This document shows, one piece after another, positions 31,150-39,963 of a stretch of DNA of 64,000 nt. The DNA is taken from NCBI GenBank assembly GCA_910579705.1, contig CAJTUI010000008.1, positions 6,797 through 70,796 of the forward strand, given 5' to 3'. Under the pieces are notes generated by a model. That model saw only the letters and a program-made list of their open reading frames with translations, was not told the DNA's origin and searched no databases. Numbering within the stretch: the stretch's first letter is position 1; every line of letters starts with the position of its first letter. Made by a program: the position numbers and the translations under genes. This DNA comes from an uncultured Christensenella sp. (GTDB lineage Bacteria; Bacillota; Clostridia; Christensenellales; Borkfalkiaceae).

Positions 31150-32271
31150 ATGAACAAAAACTTTTCATTCGAAATCCAGCATATCGATAAGCATACGGGC
31201 GCGAGAGCGGGCGTTTACCATACCCCGCACGGCGACGTGCTGACGCCCGTCTATATGCCCGTCGGCACTCAGGCGACGGTGAAGGGCGTATACCCGCGCG
31301 ACCTGAAAGAGGCGGGTTCGAGCATAATCCTTTCCAACACCTATCACCTGTTTCTCCGCCCCGGCGACGAGCTGGTGAAAAAGGCGGGCGGTCTGCATAA
31401 ATTTATGAACTGGGACGGCCCCATTCTTACGGACAGCGGCGGGTTTCAGGTTTTTTCTCTTACCAAGCTGAATAAAATCAAGGACGAAGGGGTATATTTT
31501 AATTCGCATATAGACGGTGCGAAACACCTGTTTACGCCCGAGAAAGTAATCGGCATAGAAGAAAACCTCGGCGCGGACATCATAATGCAGTTCGACCAGT
31601 GCAGCGAATACGGCTATACGAAAGCTCAGGCGCAACAGGCTATGGACAGGACGAGCGAATGGCTCAAACGCTGTCTTGACGCGAAAACGCGCGACGATCA
31701 GGCTCTGTTTCCGATAGTGCAGGGCAATATGTACGACGATTTAAGGCTGGAAAGCCTGCGCCGCGCAAAGCCGCACGCGACCGAGGGTATAGCCATAGGC
31801 GGCTTGTCCGTCGGCGAACCCAAACAGCGTATGTACGAGATACTCGAACTTATCCGTCCCGAACTGCCCGAGGCCGTGCCCCGTTATCTTATGGGCGTAG
31901 GCAGTCCCGACTGCCTTATCGAGGGCGTGAAACGCGGCGTGGATATGTTTGACTGCGTGCTTGCAACGCGTGTCGCGCGCAACGGCACGGCGTTTACTTC
32001 GGGCGGTAAGGTAGTGGCGCGCAACGGCGCCTACCGTGAAGATTTCAGCCCGCTGGATAAGAACTGCGACTGTTACTGCTGTAAAAATTACACCAAAGCG
32101 TACGTGAGGCATTTAATAAACGTAAACGAAATGCTTTCGTCTATGCTGTTAAGCCTTCACAACATAACATTCCTTCATAAGCTTATGCGCGATATGCGCG
32201 AGGCCATTTTTGCGGACAGTTTAACCGAGTTTGCGGACGGTTTTTACGCCGAATACGGAACGCTGGGTTAA
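31150..32271 (+). CDS. tgt: queuine tRNA-ribosyltransferase Tgt
   Basis: A 373-aa tRNA-guanine transglycosylase exchanging guanine-34 for preQ1 in tRNAs with GUN anticodons. The ATG at 31,150 begins MNKNFSFEIQHIDKHTGARAG; the frame is open upstream through the repeat element but that part is not homologous. Landmarks: PVYMPVGTQATVKGVYPRDL, DSGGFQVFSL with the catalytic-region Asp, IMQFDQCSEY, IQGN-equivalent IVQGNMYDDL, GGLSVGEP, YLMGVGSP, FDCVLATRVARNGTAFT, and the zinc site CDCYCCKNYTKAYVRHL. Normal length. Confidence 0.96.
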   Translation: MNKNFSFEIQHIDKHTGARAGVYHTPHGDVLTPVYMPVGTQATVKGVYPRDLKEAGSSIILSNTYHLFLRPGDELVKKAGGLHKFMNWDGPILTDSGGFQVFSLTKLNKIKDEGVYFNSHIDGAKHLFTPEKVIGIEENLGADIIMQFDQCSEYGYTKAQAQQAMDRTSEWLKRCLDAKTRDDQALFPIVQGNMYDDLRLESLRRAKPHATEGIAIGGLSVGEPKQRMYEILELIRPELPEAVPRYLMGVGSPDCLIEGVKRGVDMFDCVLATRVARNGTAFTSGGKVVARNGAYREDFSPLDKNCDCYCCKNYTKAYVRHLINVNEMLSSMLLSLHNITFLHKLMRDMREAIFADSLTEFADGFYAEYGTLG

Positions 32272-32318
32272 AAACTTGTGAAAGTTTGGTGCAAACGCGC
32301 CGCAACGCTGAAAAATGC

Positions 32319-32347
32319 TTGCAAAAAAGCTTAAAAACGCTTATAGT
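32319..32347 (+). promoter_or_regulatory. promoter of yajC
   Basis: TTGCAA (32,319-32,324), 17-bp spacer, TATAGT (32,342-32,347); TTTGGAGA precedes the ATG. Confidence 0.6.
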
Positions 32348-32381
32348 TAAAAAGTAAATAAAATTTTGGAGATTTAAATAG

Positions 32382-32891
32382 ATGTTATTTTCGCTTCTCG
32401 CAGAATCAACTGAGCAGCCCGAAGGCTGGACAAAGTATCTGACTTACATTATACTCGGCGTATTGGTAGTCGCAATTGTGGTTATGTTTGTATTTTCCAG
32501 CAAACGCCGCAAAAAGCAGGAGCAGGACGCCAAGGATTTAATCAATTCCGTAAAACCCGGCAACAAGGTTAAGACCATAGGCGGTATTTGCGGCATAGTC
32601 GTCGAAGTGGACGAGGAAGAAAACACGTTCGTTCTCGAAACGGGAACGGAGCAGTCCGGCAAGTGCTTTGTCAAGTTCGACAAACAGGCGATTTACCAGA
32701 CCGACGCTGTGGTTGAAAAGTCCGAGGCGAAGAAAACCGAGGACGCGGACGCCAAGCCCGAAGAGGCCGAGGCTTTGCCCGTAGAGCAGCCCGCGGAAGT
32801 TGCGGCCGAGCCCGCCGCGGAAGAACCCGCGCAGGAGCCCGCGCCCGTTGAAGACGGCGCGTCCGCAAAAAAAGGCAAGAAAAAGAATTAA
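32382..32891 (+). CDS. yajC: preprotein translocase accessory subunit YajC
   Basis: A 169-aa single-pass membrane protein that associates with SecDF at the SecYEG translocon. A short N-terminal segment is followed by one transmembrane helix (about residues 22-44), the basic KRRKKQEQDAKDLINSVKPGNKVKTIGGICGIVVEVDEEE region typical of YajC, and then an unusually long acidic Ala/Glu/Pro-rich tail (about 112-165) not found in the usual 85-110 aa proteins. The tail is low complexity and ends in a lysine cluster. It precedes the SCIFF and secDF genes. Confidence 0.92.
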   Translation: MLFSLLAESTEQPEGWTKYLTYIILGVLVVAIVVMFVFSSKRRKKQEQDAKDLINSVKPGNKVKTIGGICGIVVEVDEEENTFVLETGTEQSGKCFVKFDKQAIYQTDAVVEKSEAKKTEDADAKPEEAEALPVEQPAEVAAEPAAEEPAQEPAPVEDGASAKKGKKKN

Positions 32892-32900
32892 TAAAAAGCA

Positions 32901-32930
32901 AAACCTCCGCATAGATTATAGCGGAGGTTT
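32901..32930 (+). terminator. hairpin whose right arm holds the next gene's Shine-Dalgarno
   Basis: Perfect 10-bp stem AAACCTCCGC / GCGGAGGTTT with a 10-nt loop, then CTTT and the ATG at 32,935. It can act as a yajC terminator and, when read through, sequesters the GGAGG of the following gene. Confidence 0.7.
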
Positions 32931-32934
32931 CTTT

Positions 32935-33303
32935 ATGCGCAAAAACATTTTTCAGATAGTGAAGGCGGCGGCCGCCGCGGTGGTTATATCGCTCCTTTTC
33001 GTGCTTATTTTCACGCTGATTATAAAGCTTTTTTCTTTACCTATGACGGCGGTCAAGCCCGTAAATCAGGTCTTCAAGATACTGGCGATAGCGGGCGGCG
33101 GGCTTATCTTTATCCGCGGCGACAAGGGCCTTATAAAGGGCGCCGTGTACGGACTTATCGCGGTATTGCTGACATATCTCATATTCGGGCTGATTTCGGG
33201 CTCGCTCGCTATAAGCTGGAAATTTGCGCTTGAAATACTTATCGGCGTAGTCGCTGGCGGAATTTCGGGCATAATTGCCGTCAATATTAAAAAGGGCGCG
33301 TAA
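32935..33303 (+). CDS. TIGR04086-family membrane protein
   Basis: A 122-aa four-helix membrane protein (hydrophobic stretches about residues 9-32, 45-60, 66-86 and 95-117). Small proteins of this type sit beside the SCIFF peptide genes in many Clostridia and match family TIGR04086; function unknown. The start is the ATG at 32,935: the frame runs open upstream through the yajC tail, but the SD-bearing hairpin directly before this ATG and the hydrophobic N-terminus decide it. The ribosome site GCGGAGG lies inside a stem, so translation may be regulated. Confidence 0.85.
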   Translation: MRKNIFQIVKAAAAAVVISLLFVLIFTLIIKLFSLPMTAVKPVNQVFKILAIAGGGLIFIRGDKGLIKGAVYGLIAVLLTYLIFGLISGSLAISWKFALEILIGVVAGGISGIIAVNIKKGA

Positions 33304-33322
33304 AATTGCCGCGTTAAATTAC

Positions 33323-33351
33323 TTGCTTTTTTCCTTTGCGTATTTTATAAT
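33323..33351 (+). promoter_or_regulatory. promoter of the SCIFF peptide gene
   Basis: TTGCTT (33,323-33,328), 17-bp spacer, TATAAT (33,346-33,351). Confidence 0.75.
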
Positions 33352-33385
33352 AAAACGGTAAATACTTCAAAGGAGATTTCCAATT

Positions 33386-33541
33386 ATGATTAAGACGATA
33401 GCGACTCCCCGCGAAAAGAAAGTAACAGGCTGCGGCGAATGCAGAAGCACCTGCCAGTCTGCGTGCAAAACAAGCTGTACGGTCGGCAACCAGAGCTGCG
33501 AAAGAATTACCAGAGAACAGAACCCCGAAAAAAATAAGTAA
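33386..33541 (+). CDS. scfA: SCIFF ranthipeptide precursor (six cysteines in forty-five residues)
   Basis: A 51-aa precursor peptide, too small for many gene finders. After a leader (MIKTIATPREKKVTG) come six cysteines at residues 16, 19, 23, 27, 31 and 38, in the arrangement that defines SCIFF peptides. The partner radical-SAM enzyme, encoded next, forms thioether cross-links from the Cys sulphurs to downstream residues. AAAGGAG precedes the ATG and a consensus promoter lies 35 bp upstream. A hairpin follows its stop, so peptide transcripts probably exceed maturase transcripts. The biological role of SCIFF is still not established. Confidence 0.95.
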   Translation: MIKTIATPREKKVTGCGECRSTCQSACKTSCTVGNQSCERITREQNPEKNK

Positions 33542-33546
33542 TAGAT

Positions 33547-33580
33547 AAGGAGCAGAAATTCTCTGCTCCTTAATTTTCTT
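33547..33580 (+). terminator. attenuator/terminator between SCIFF peptide and maturase
   Basis: Perfect 10-bp stem AAGGAGCAGA / TCTGCTCCTT with a 5-nt loop, followed by AATTTTCTTT. It ends 13 bp before the maturase ATG. Confidence 0.8.
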
Positions 33581-33583
33581 TGT

Positions 33584-34906
33584 ATGATACACGTTTTCAA
33601 TTATAAAAATACATATTATATATACGATTCGGGCAGCGGCAGTCTGCACGAATGCGACGCCGACACCGCCGCGTATCTCAAAGCCGAATACGAGGGCGGG
33701 CCCGCGCCCGAACTCACGGCGGAGAAAAAGGCGGAGATAGCGGAAGATATAAAGGCGCTTAAAGAGGCAGGCCTTTTATTCAAGGAAGAGGTGAAAGTCC
33801 CTCCCCTGAAATCGGGCGAGGTCAAGGCGCTTTGTCTGCATATCTGTCACGACTGCAATCTGCGTTGCCGGTACTGTTTCGCGGACGAGGGCGCATACCA
33901 CGCGGAGCGCCAGTTTATGAGCGAGCGTACCGCGAAAAAGGCGATTGATTTTCTTATAGAGCACAGCGGCAAACGCAAAATACTCGAAGCCGACTTTTTC
34001 GGCGGCGAGCCGCTTATGTGCCTCGACACCATTAAAAACGTGGTTGCGTACGCGCGCGAACGCGGCGCGGCGGCGGGCAAGAAATTTCTTTTCACCACGA
34101 CGACCAACGCCCTTCTTCTGGACGACGACGCAATCGACTTTTTCAACCGAGAGATGGAGAACGTCGTTTTAAGCCTCGACGGCAGGAAAGAGGTGCACGA
34201 CGCGATAAGGAAGACCAAGAACGGCAAGGGCAGTTTCGACCTTGTTATCGACAAGATAAAAAAATTCGTAAGATCGCGCGGCGATAAAAGCTACTACGTG
34301 CGCGGCACGTTCACTTCGAAAAATCTCGACTTCTCCAACGACGTCATTTTCCTTGCCGAAAACGGCTTCGACAGCATCTCTATGGAACCCGTCGTAACCG
34401 ACATCGAAGACCTTGCCATAAAGGCAGAGCATCTTCCGCGGATTTCGGCGGAGTACGAAACGCTTTGCGACAAGTATCTTCAAAAGCACGCCGAGGGCGA
34501 GGGCTTTAATTTCTTCCATTTCAATATCGATCTGGACGGCGGGGTATGCCTGCAAAAAAAGGTTTCCGCGTGCGGTGCGGGCAACGAGTATTTCTCGGTG
34601 GTGCCCAACGGCGACATTTATCCCTGCCACCAGTTTGCGGGCGATAAGGACTTCCTTATGGGCAACGTCTACGACGGCAAGCTCGACGGCGCGATACGCG
34701 CAAAGTTTTCGGGCAACAGCCTGTTTACGCGCGAGGGGTGCGGGGATTGCTTTGCGAAATTCATTTGCAGCGGCGGTTGCAGCGCAAACAATTACCACTT
34801 TATGGGCGACGTAAACGTTCCGTATCCCGTTACCTGCGAAATGATGAAAAAGCGCATAGAATGCGGTATGCACGTGCTTGCGCGTAAAAAAGCGGAAAAA
34901 AGTTAA
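33584..34906 (+). CDS. scfB: thioether cross-link-forming SCIFF peptide maturase (radical SAM/SPASM)
   Basis: A 440-aa radical-SAM enzyme. An N-terminal peptide-recognition-like domain (about residues 1-75) precedes the radical-SAM core with the [4Fe-4S] motif CNLRCRYC (Cys91, Cys95, Cys98). The C-terminal SPASM region is Cys-rich (CGAGNEYFSVVPNGDIYPCHQF ... CGDCFAKFICSGGC ... C), giving auxiliary cluster ligands. It modifies the six-Cys peptide encoded 42 bp upstream. Its ATG has no good Shine-Dalgarno and lies just past a terminator-like hairpin, so expression is probably much lower than that of the peptide. Gene order yajC - TIGR04086 - peptide - maturase - secDF is typical. Confidence 0.96.
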   Translation: MIHVFNYKNTYYIYDSGSGSLHECDADTAAYLKAEYEGGPAPELTAEKKAEIAEDIKALKEAGLLFKEEVKVPPLKSGEVKALCLHICHDCNLRCRYCFADEGAYHAERQFMSERTAKKAIDFLIEHSGKRKILEADFFGGEPLMCLDTIKNVVAYARERGAAAGKKFLFTTTTNALLLDDDAIDFFNREMENVVLSLDGRKEVHDAIRKTKNGKGSFDLVIDKIKKFVRSRGDKSYYVRGTFTSKNLDFSNDVIFLAENGFDSISMEPVVTDIEDLAIKAEHLPRISAEYETLCDKYLQKHAEGEGFNFFHFNIDLDGGVCLQKKVSACGAGNEYFSVVPNGDIYPCHQFAGDKDFLMGNVYDGKLDGAIRAKFSGNSLFTREGCGDCFAKFICSGGCSANNYHFMGDVNVPYPVTCEMMKKRIECGMHVLARKKAEKS

Positions 34907-34947
34907 AAAAAAGACTTGTTAAATGTCGTATAGGCAAGAATAATTAA

Positions 34948-34976
34948 TTGACTGCCGCTCAATTTTTTTATATAAT
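34948..34976 (+). promoter_or_regulatory. promoter of secDF
   Basis: TTGACT (34,948-34,953), 17-bp spacer, TATAAT (34,971-34,976). Confidence 0.78.
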
Positions 34977-35061
34977 ATCAGTTGACATTTACAGTCAGGC
35001 CGTGCGCGCGGAACGCGCCCAGCGGCTTTCGGACATAATTAAAAGGTTTTAGGAGTTAATA

Positions 35062-36609
35062 ATGGGCAAAGTAAAATCGGCGGTAATAACGGCTGTGCTC
35101 GTAGCCGCAATCGCAGTGCTTGCGTTTTTTGCTTTCTTTTCCTGGCAGGTTCCCGGCAGTAACGGAGTAAGCAGATACAATTCGTTTATCAGCGGCATCC
35201 GTCTCGGCGGCGACCTCACGGGCGAGGCGAGCGCGGTGCTGTATCCGGACGGCGTTATTACGGCGGCGGACTATAATTTCGGAATGCCCGAAGTTCCCGA
35301 AGGCGACGAGGCCGCGGACTTAACGGAAGAGGAGCTTGCCGAATTAAAGGATAAGCAGAAGGAGTATATTTCCAGATACGTTAAGCGCGGGGATTTGTAT
35401 ATCGATAACGACGCAATAACCGAATACGGCGAGGACGGTTTCAAAGCCCATATCCAAAAAGACGCGGAAGTCCTTTCCGGACGCCTCGGCGAAAAGGGTT
35501 ATTCGGCATATTCGGTGGCGGTAAGGGACAACTATACCATTCAGGTCACCGTTCCCACGGACTTTACTTACGCCGCGTACAAGCAGTACGACACGTCCGC
35601 GCGTTCGGACGCGACTACGGCCATAAGCAGAACGATACAGTTCCTGTCCTATAACGGCGAACTTTCGCTCCGCAACGGCGACGTGGGCAAAAAACAGCAC
35701 AACAATATCTTAACGCCTATCAGCGCGGATATCACCACTTATTTCAAGAACGTGACCAAGTACGCGGTCGCCGGCAACTACGCGGTTAAGGTAAACCTTA
35801 CCCAGAGCGGCAGGGAGCAGTTCAGGAAGATAAGCGGCACGGTCGCGGACAACTCGGGCGAGGACAAGGCTATCGGTTTCTTTATCGGCGATAACCAGCT
35901 CCTTTCGCTTACGGTTTCCTCCGTGATAGACGAAAACAGTTTCTTCATTACCGTGGACAAGGCGTACGCGCAGGATTACGCGATAATTCTCAACTCCGTG
36001 GTTCACGGCGAAACGCTCGCGCTCGACTACAACTCCGACAGCGTGGACATAGTCTACGGCAGCGCGGCCCTCGGCGGCAACGCGGCAATATACTTCGGCG
36101 CGGCTTTACTTCTGATTGTTGCGGCGTCCGTGATTTTGTCGGTAGTAAAATACAAGCGGCTCGGCCTTGTCAACGCGATAATGATTGCGATTTACGCGCT
36201 CACGATTATAACGGCCCTGCTCCTTATCGAAATTCAGTTCACGATAGCCGGCGCGCTTGCGGCGGTATTGGGTCTGGCTCTTCTGTGCGGTTCCAACTTC
36301 GCGGTTTTCGAGGCGGTGCGCAGGGAAACCAAGAAGGGTAAGACGATGCCCTCCTCGATTAAGTCGGGATATAAGAGTATGCTTACGGGCGTTCTCGACC
36401 TTCATATAATTCTTACGGTTGTTTCGCTTATGCTTGCGCTTATCTGCGTGGGCGAGCTTGCGGCGTGCGGACTTATATTCTTTATCGCAACCGTTGCGTC
36501 CTACGTTCTGCACTGGTTCACGAGGTTTATGTGGTACGTAATTTCCTCGCCCGTCAGGAATAAGTTTGCGTTCGGCGGTTTTACAAGGGAGGAACAAATC
36601 GATGACTAA
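35062..36609 (+). CDS. secD: protein translocase subunit SecD (proton-relay motif degenerate)
   Basis: A 515-aa membrane protein assisting late steps of protein export. An N-terminal helix (about residues 7-28), GIRLGGDLTGE in place of the usual LGLDLKGG motif, a large extracytoplasmic domain (about 60-340) and a C-terminal block of about five helices fit SecD. The conserved TM4 motif GMAVDANVLIFERIREE reads LALLCGSNFAVFEAVRRE here, with Gly410 where the proton-relay Asp is expected. The downstream cytoplasmic-loop and TM5 pattern (KSGYKSMLTGVLD) is recognisable. It overlaps secF by 8 bp. Either export assistance is not proton-driven here or the residue moved elsewhere. Confidence 0.88.
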   Translation: MGKVKSAVITAVLVAAIAVLAFFAFFSWQVPGSNGVSRYNSFISGIRLGGDLTGEASAVLYPDGVITAADYNFGMPEVPEGDEAADLTEEELAELKDKQKEYISRYVKRGDLYIDNDAITEYGEDGFKAHIQKDAEVLSGRLGEKGYSAYSVAVRDNYTIQVTVPTDFTYAAYKQYDTSARSDATTAISRTIQFLSYNGELSLRNGDVGKKQHNNILTPISADITTYFKNVTKYAVAGNYAVKVNLTQSGREQFRKISGTVADNSGEDKAIGFFIGDNQLLSLTVSSVIDENSFFITVDKAYAQDYAIILNSVVHGETLALDYNSDSVDIVYGSAALGGNAAIYFGAALLLIVAASVILSVVKYKRLGLVNAIMIAIYALTIITALLLIEIQFTIAGALAAVLGLALLCGSNFAVFEAVRRETKKGKTMPSSIKSGYKSMLTGVLDLHIILTVVSLMLALICVGELAACGLIFFIATVASYVLHWFTRFMWYVISSPVRNKFAFGGFTREEQIDD

Positions 36610-37585
36610 TTTAAAACTCTCTTCCAAGATGCACCTTTTTATAATTATCACTTCCGTTCTCGTTGCGGCGGGAATCGCGGTGGGGCTTGTATTCAACTTT
36701 GTGTTCGGCGGATATTTCAATTTCGGTTCGGAGTACGCGAGTTATAACAGCGTCGTCGTAGATTACGCCTATATCGACTACGGCAGCGAAGACGCGGTTC
36801 GCGAAATCTGCGACAAAGCTTTCGACGCGGCGGGGGTCAAATATTACTCCACCGAGAACGGCGAAACGGGCGAGGGCGGGGAATTTATCTTCAAGTTCGC
36901 CAAGAGCGTCAATACGGAAAGTATCCAGAAAGCCGTCGGCGTCATTCATTCCGAGATAACCAAGGGCGACGTAAACAGTTTAAGCCACGCTTATTTCCAC
37001 AACGTCAAAACCAAAATGGGCGGCGCGCCCGCGCTTAAATTCGGCGCAATCGCGCTTGCCTCGGCAATTGCTTTCCAGTTCCTTTACTTCGTAATCAGAT
37101 ACAGGCTTACTATGGCGTTCGCGGCGCTGCTTGCCAACGTCCATAACCTCGCTATTTACGTATCCCTGCTCGCTATAACCCGCGTTCCTTTCGGTTCGTC
37201 CGCGATAGCGTTCGGCGCGCTTACGGTGCTTACCACTATGATAGGCTGCTGTCTGCTCTTCGACAGAATGCGTAAAAATCTCAAAGAAGAAAGCTTTGCA
37301 AAGCGCGGCGTCGGCGAACAGGTCGACATCTGCGCGGGAGAAAGTATACTCAACGTATCCGTGCTGTCGGTGTTTATCGCCGCTTCCGCGCTGATAATGT
37401 TTGTTTTCCTTTCGATAAGCGCGCTTTCGGTCGCAGTGGTTATGACCCCCGTATTTCTGGCCGTTCTCAGCGCGGTCGCAAGTATTTACGGCACGGCGTT
37501 CTTCACGCCTTCGGTGTACGCGCGCTTTAAGACAATCGGCGACAACTACAAGGCCGCTCACGGTAAAAAAAGTAAAAAAGCATAA
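36602..37585 (+). CDS. secF: protein translocase subunit SecF (proton-relay motif degenerate)
   Basis: A 327-aa partner of SecD, starting at the ATG 36,602 behind GGGAGGAAC, inside the secD stop. It has an N-terminal helix (about residues 9-35), an extracytoplasmic domain to about 145, then five helices. The SecF motif normally reading GYSLNDTVVVFDRIREN is TTMIGCCLLFDRMRKN here: the FDR-x-R-x-N half is kept, but the NDT Asp is replaced by Gly215. The Arg expected in the following TM5 (LSRTLLTS-type) aligns with Asn251. It forms an operon with secD and ends at a terminator hairpin. Confidence 0.86.
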   Translation: MTNLKLSSKMHLFIIITSVLVAAGIAVGLVFNFVFGGYFNFGSEYASYNSVVVDYAYIDYGSEDAVREICDKAFDAAGVKYYSTENGETGEGGEFIFKFAKSVNTESIQKAVGVIHSEITKGDVNSLSHAYFHNVKTKMGGAPALKFGAIALASAIAFQFLYFVIRYRLTMAFAALLANVHNLAIYVSLLAITRVPFGSSAIAFGALTVLTTMIGCCLLFDRMRKNLKEESFAKRGVGEQVDICAGESILNVSVLSVFIAASALIMFVFLSISALSVAVVMTPVFLAVLSAVASIYGTAFFTPSVYARFKTIGDNYKAAHGKKSKKA

Positions 37586-37597
37586 AACGGATTTAAT

Positions 37598-37627
37598 GGG
37601 GGCGGGCAATTACCCGCCCCCTGTTTG
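37598..37627 (+). terminator. terminator of secDF
   Basis: 9-bp stem GGGGGCGGG / CCCGCCCCC with a 6-nt loop, then TGTTTGT. Confidence 0.78.
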
Positions 37628-37641
37628 TATAGACGGCGCAT

Positions 37642-39963
37642 ATGAAAAGATTGGTTCCCGAATACGTTTTTTCGGACGAACAACTTAATAACATCAGACG
37701 GCTTTCGAAAGAGTGCGGGCTGTTGGAGGATACCGTAAAAATACTTTACGGCAGGGGCGTGGACGACGCTGAAAAAATCAGGCGTTTCATACGCCCTTCC
37801 GGCAAGCACTTCGTTTCGCCGTTCAAAATGAGCGGTATGGACAAGGCTGTCGAACTCATAACCCGCGCCCGCGACGAGGAGTGGGTGGTTGTCGTTTACG
37901 GCGACTATGACGCGGACGGCGTTTGCGCGTCCACGATAATGTACAACTCGCTCAGGGATTTCGGTATCGAACCGATTGTGTTTATCCCCGAGCGGCGCAA
38001 CGGCTACGGCCTCAACAAACAGTCTGTCGACGAGATTTTCGAGGAATATTTCCCCCAGCTGTTTATTACCGTGGACTGCGGAATTTCCTGCGCCGAGGAA
38101 ATTGAGTATATAAAGGAGCAGGGCGCGGAGGTAATAGTTACCGACCACCACGAACTGCCCGACAATATTCCAGACTGCATCTGCATAAACCCCAAATTCA
38201 ACGACGGATATATCTACGATAATCTCTGCGGCGCGGGCGTCGCGCTTAAAGTCGGCGTTGCGCTCAACGGCGAGAGCGCGTATCGCTATCTCGATTTCGC
38301 GGCGATTGCAACCGTTGCGGACAGCGTGCCGCTCACGGGCGAAAACAGGGACATCGTATACGAAGGACTTAAAATAATAAACTCTTCGCCGCGCAAAAAT
38401 TATTCGCATTTTCTCGGCAAGACGGAATCGGATATAACTTCCCAGACGATAGCTTTCGGCATCGCGCCCAAAATCAACGCGGCGGGAAGAATGGGCGACG
38501 CGGCGGCCGCGCTTAAACTGTTTACCGAAACCGACGACAACGCCATTTTCGATTTGTCGGCAAAGCTCAATGCGTACAACATCGAACGCCAGAAATACTG
38601 CGACGAACTGTATTTAAGCGCAAAGCAAAAGCTTAAAGAGCGCGGCGCGTACGGCAAGGTGATTTTGTTGTGGGACGAAAGCTGGAACACGGGGTTCGTC
38701 GGCATAGTCGCGGCAAGGCTTGCGGACGAGTTCGCGCGGCCCGCGTTACTGTTTGTGAGAAACGGCGATATGCTCAAAGGCTCGGCGCGGTCGGTGGAGA
38801 ACGTGAACATTTTCGAGGCGCTCAAAGCCTGCGAGCAGTATATAGACGAATTCGGCGGCCACGCTCAGGCGGCGGGCGTCAATATCAGAGCGGCAGACTT
38901 CGACAATCTCGAACGCGCTTTAAACGAGTATCTTACCGAGCATTATACGCCCGAGTATTTTACTCCCGCGGTAAGCGTGAGCGGCCGCCTGACCGCGCCT
39001 TATTCTCAGCGGTTCGCGAAAGAGCTTGAAATGCTGGAACCGTTCGGGGTGGGCAACCGCAGGCCGGTATTCGAGGCGGAAGAAACCGCGCTGGACGTGC
39101 GGCCCGTCAAACCCGCGTCCCCGCACGTGTCGTTAAAGAGCGGTAAGATAGAGCTTATGTATTTCAGCGGCGCGAAATATTCTTACCTTATGCGCAGCCG
39201 CGCGCCGAAAAAGTTCATTTTCGAATATAATATATCGAAGTTCCGCGGCAGGGAGTATGTAAAGGGCTACGTCAGGGATATAATCTGCGCGCGCGACGCG
39301 GGCGCGGCCTGCGGCGAGGAAATAGCCGTAAACAATCTTTTAACGCTTGCCTGTAAAAGAGTGGACTGCGCCGCGGAATACGCCACGGCCGAAGAGATAG
39401 ATAACTCCGTCAACCCGTACGGCGGATTCGGCACTGTGTATATAGCCAACGACTACGACACGCTTTCGCGGTTTAAAAACCTGCAAGGCCTTAACGTGGA
39501 GCTTTTCAGCCTGCTGTCCGGCAATCTTGCGGACACCGTGCTGCTCTCACCGCAGAGCGACGTCGATTTAAGCGGCTTTGCGCGCGTAGTATTTTTGGAG
39601 CCGCAGCCGTTCGGCATAAGAATTGCGTCGCTGGCCGGAAAAAAAGTAATTATATGTAGCGGGAACGAGGGCTATAACTTTATTAAGAACCTGCCCGCAG
39701 ACAGGCAGGAACTTCTCGGGATATTTTCGGCGGTTGCCGCCAACTCGGAACATATAGAGGGCGCGGACAGCGCGGAGATTGCGTTAAAGGGCAAGCTGGG
39801 CTTTACGGCTTGCGAAACCGCATTCGCGCTCGAAGTGTTCAGGCAGCTATCGCTGATATCCTACGAAAACGGCAGGCTTGCCGTACGCCGCGGTATAAAG
39901 ACCGAACTTACTAATTCAGAACTATACAACACGGTAAAAGAATATGAAAACGGTATTGGATAA
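37642..39963 (+). CDS. recJ: single-stranded-DNA-specific exonuclease RecJ
   Basis: A 773-aa 5'-to-3' exonuclease of the DHH family used in recombination and mismatch repair. Metal-site motifs are intact: VVYGDYDADGVCAS (about residues 87-100), TVDCGIS, VTDHHELPD (DHH) and the DHHA1 segment FGGHAQAAGVNI. An OB-fold nucleic-acid-binding region follows near 450-530. The C-terminal third (about 545-773) is the long, weakly conserved extension seen in Firmicute RecJ. The 3' end overlaps relA by 20 bp. Confidence 0.94.
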   Translation: MKRLVPEYVFSDEQLNNIRRLSKECGLLEDTVKILYGRGVDDAEKIRRFIRPSGKHFVSPFKMSGMDKAVELITRARDEEWVVVVYGDYDADGVCASTIMYNSLRDFGIEPIVFIPERRNGYGLNKQSVDEIFEEYFPQLFITVDCGISCAEEIEYIKEQGAEVIVTDHHELPDNIPDCICINPKFNDGYIYDNLCGAGVALKVGVALNGESAYRYLDFAAIATVADSVPLTGENRDIVYEGLKIINSSPRKNYSHFLGKTESDITSQTIAFGIAPKINAAGRMGDAAAALKLFTETDDNAIFDLSAKLNAYNIERQKYCDELYLSAKQKLKERGAYGKVILLWDESWNTGFVGIVAARLADEFARPALLFVRNGDMLKGSARSVENVNIFEALKACEQYIDEFGGHAQAAGVNIRAADFDNLERALNEYLTEHYTPEYFTPAVSVSGRLTAPYSQRFAKELEMLEPFGVGNRRPVFEAEETALDVRPVKPASPHVSLKSGKIELMYFSGAKYSYLMRSRAPKKFIFEYNISKFRGREYVKGYVRDIICARDAGAACGEEIAVNNLLTLACKRVDCAAEYATAEEIDNSVNPYGGFGTVYIANDYDTLSRFKNLQGLNVELFSLLSGNLADTVLLSPQSDVDLSGFARVVFLEPQPFGIRIASLAGKKVIICSGNEGYNFIKNLPADRQELLGIFSAVAANSEHIEGADSAEIALKGKLGFTACETAFALEVFRQLSLISYENGRLAVRRGIKTELTNSELYNTVKEYENGIG

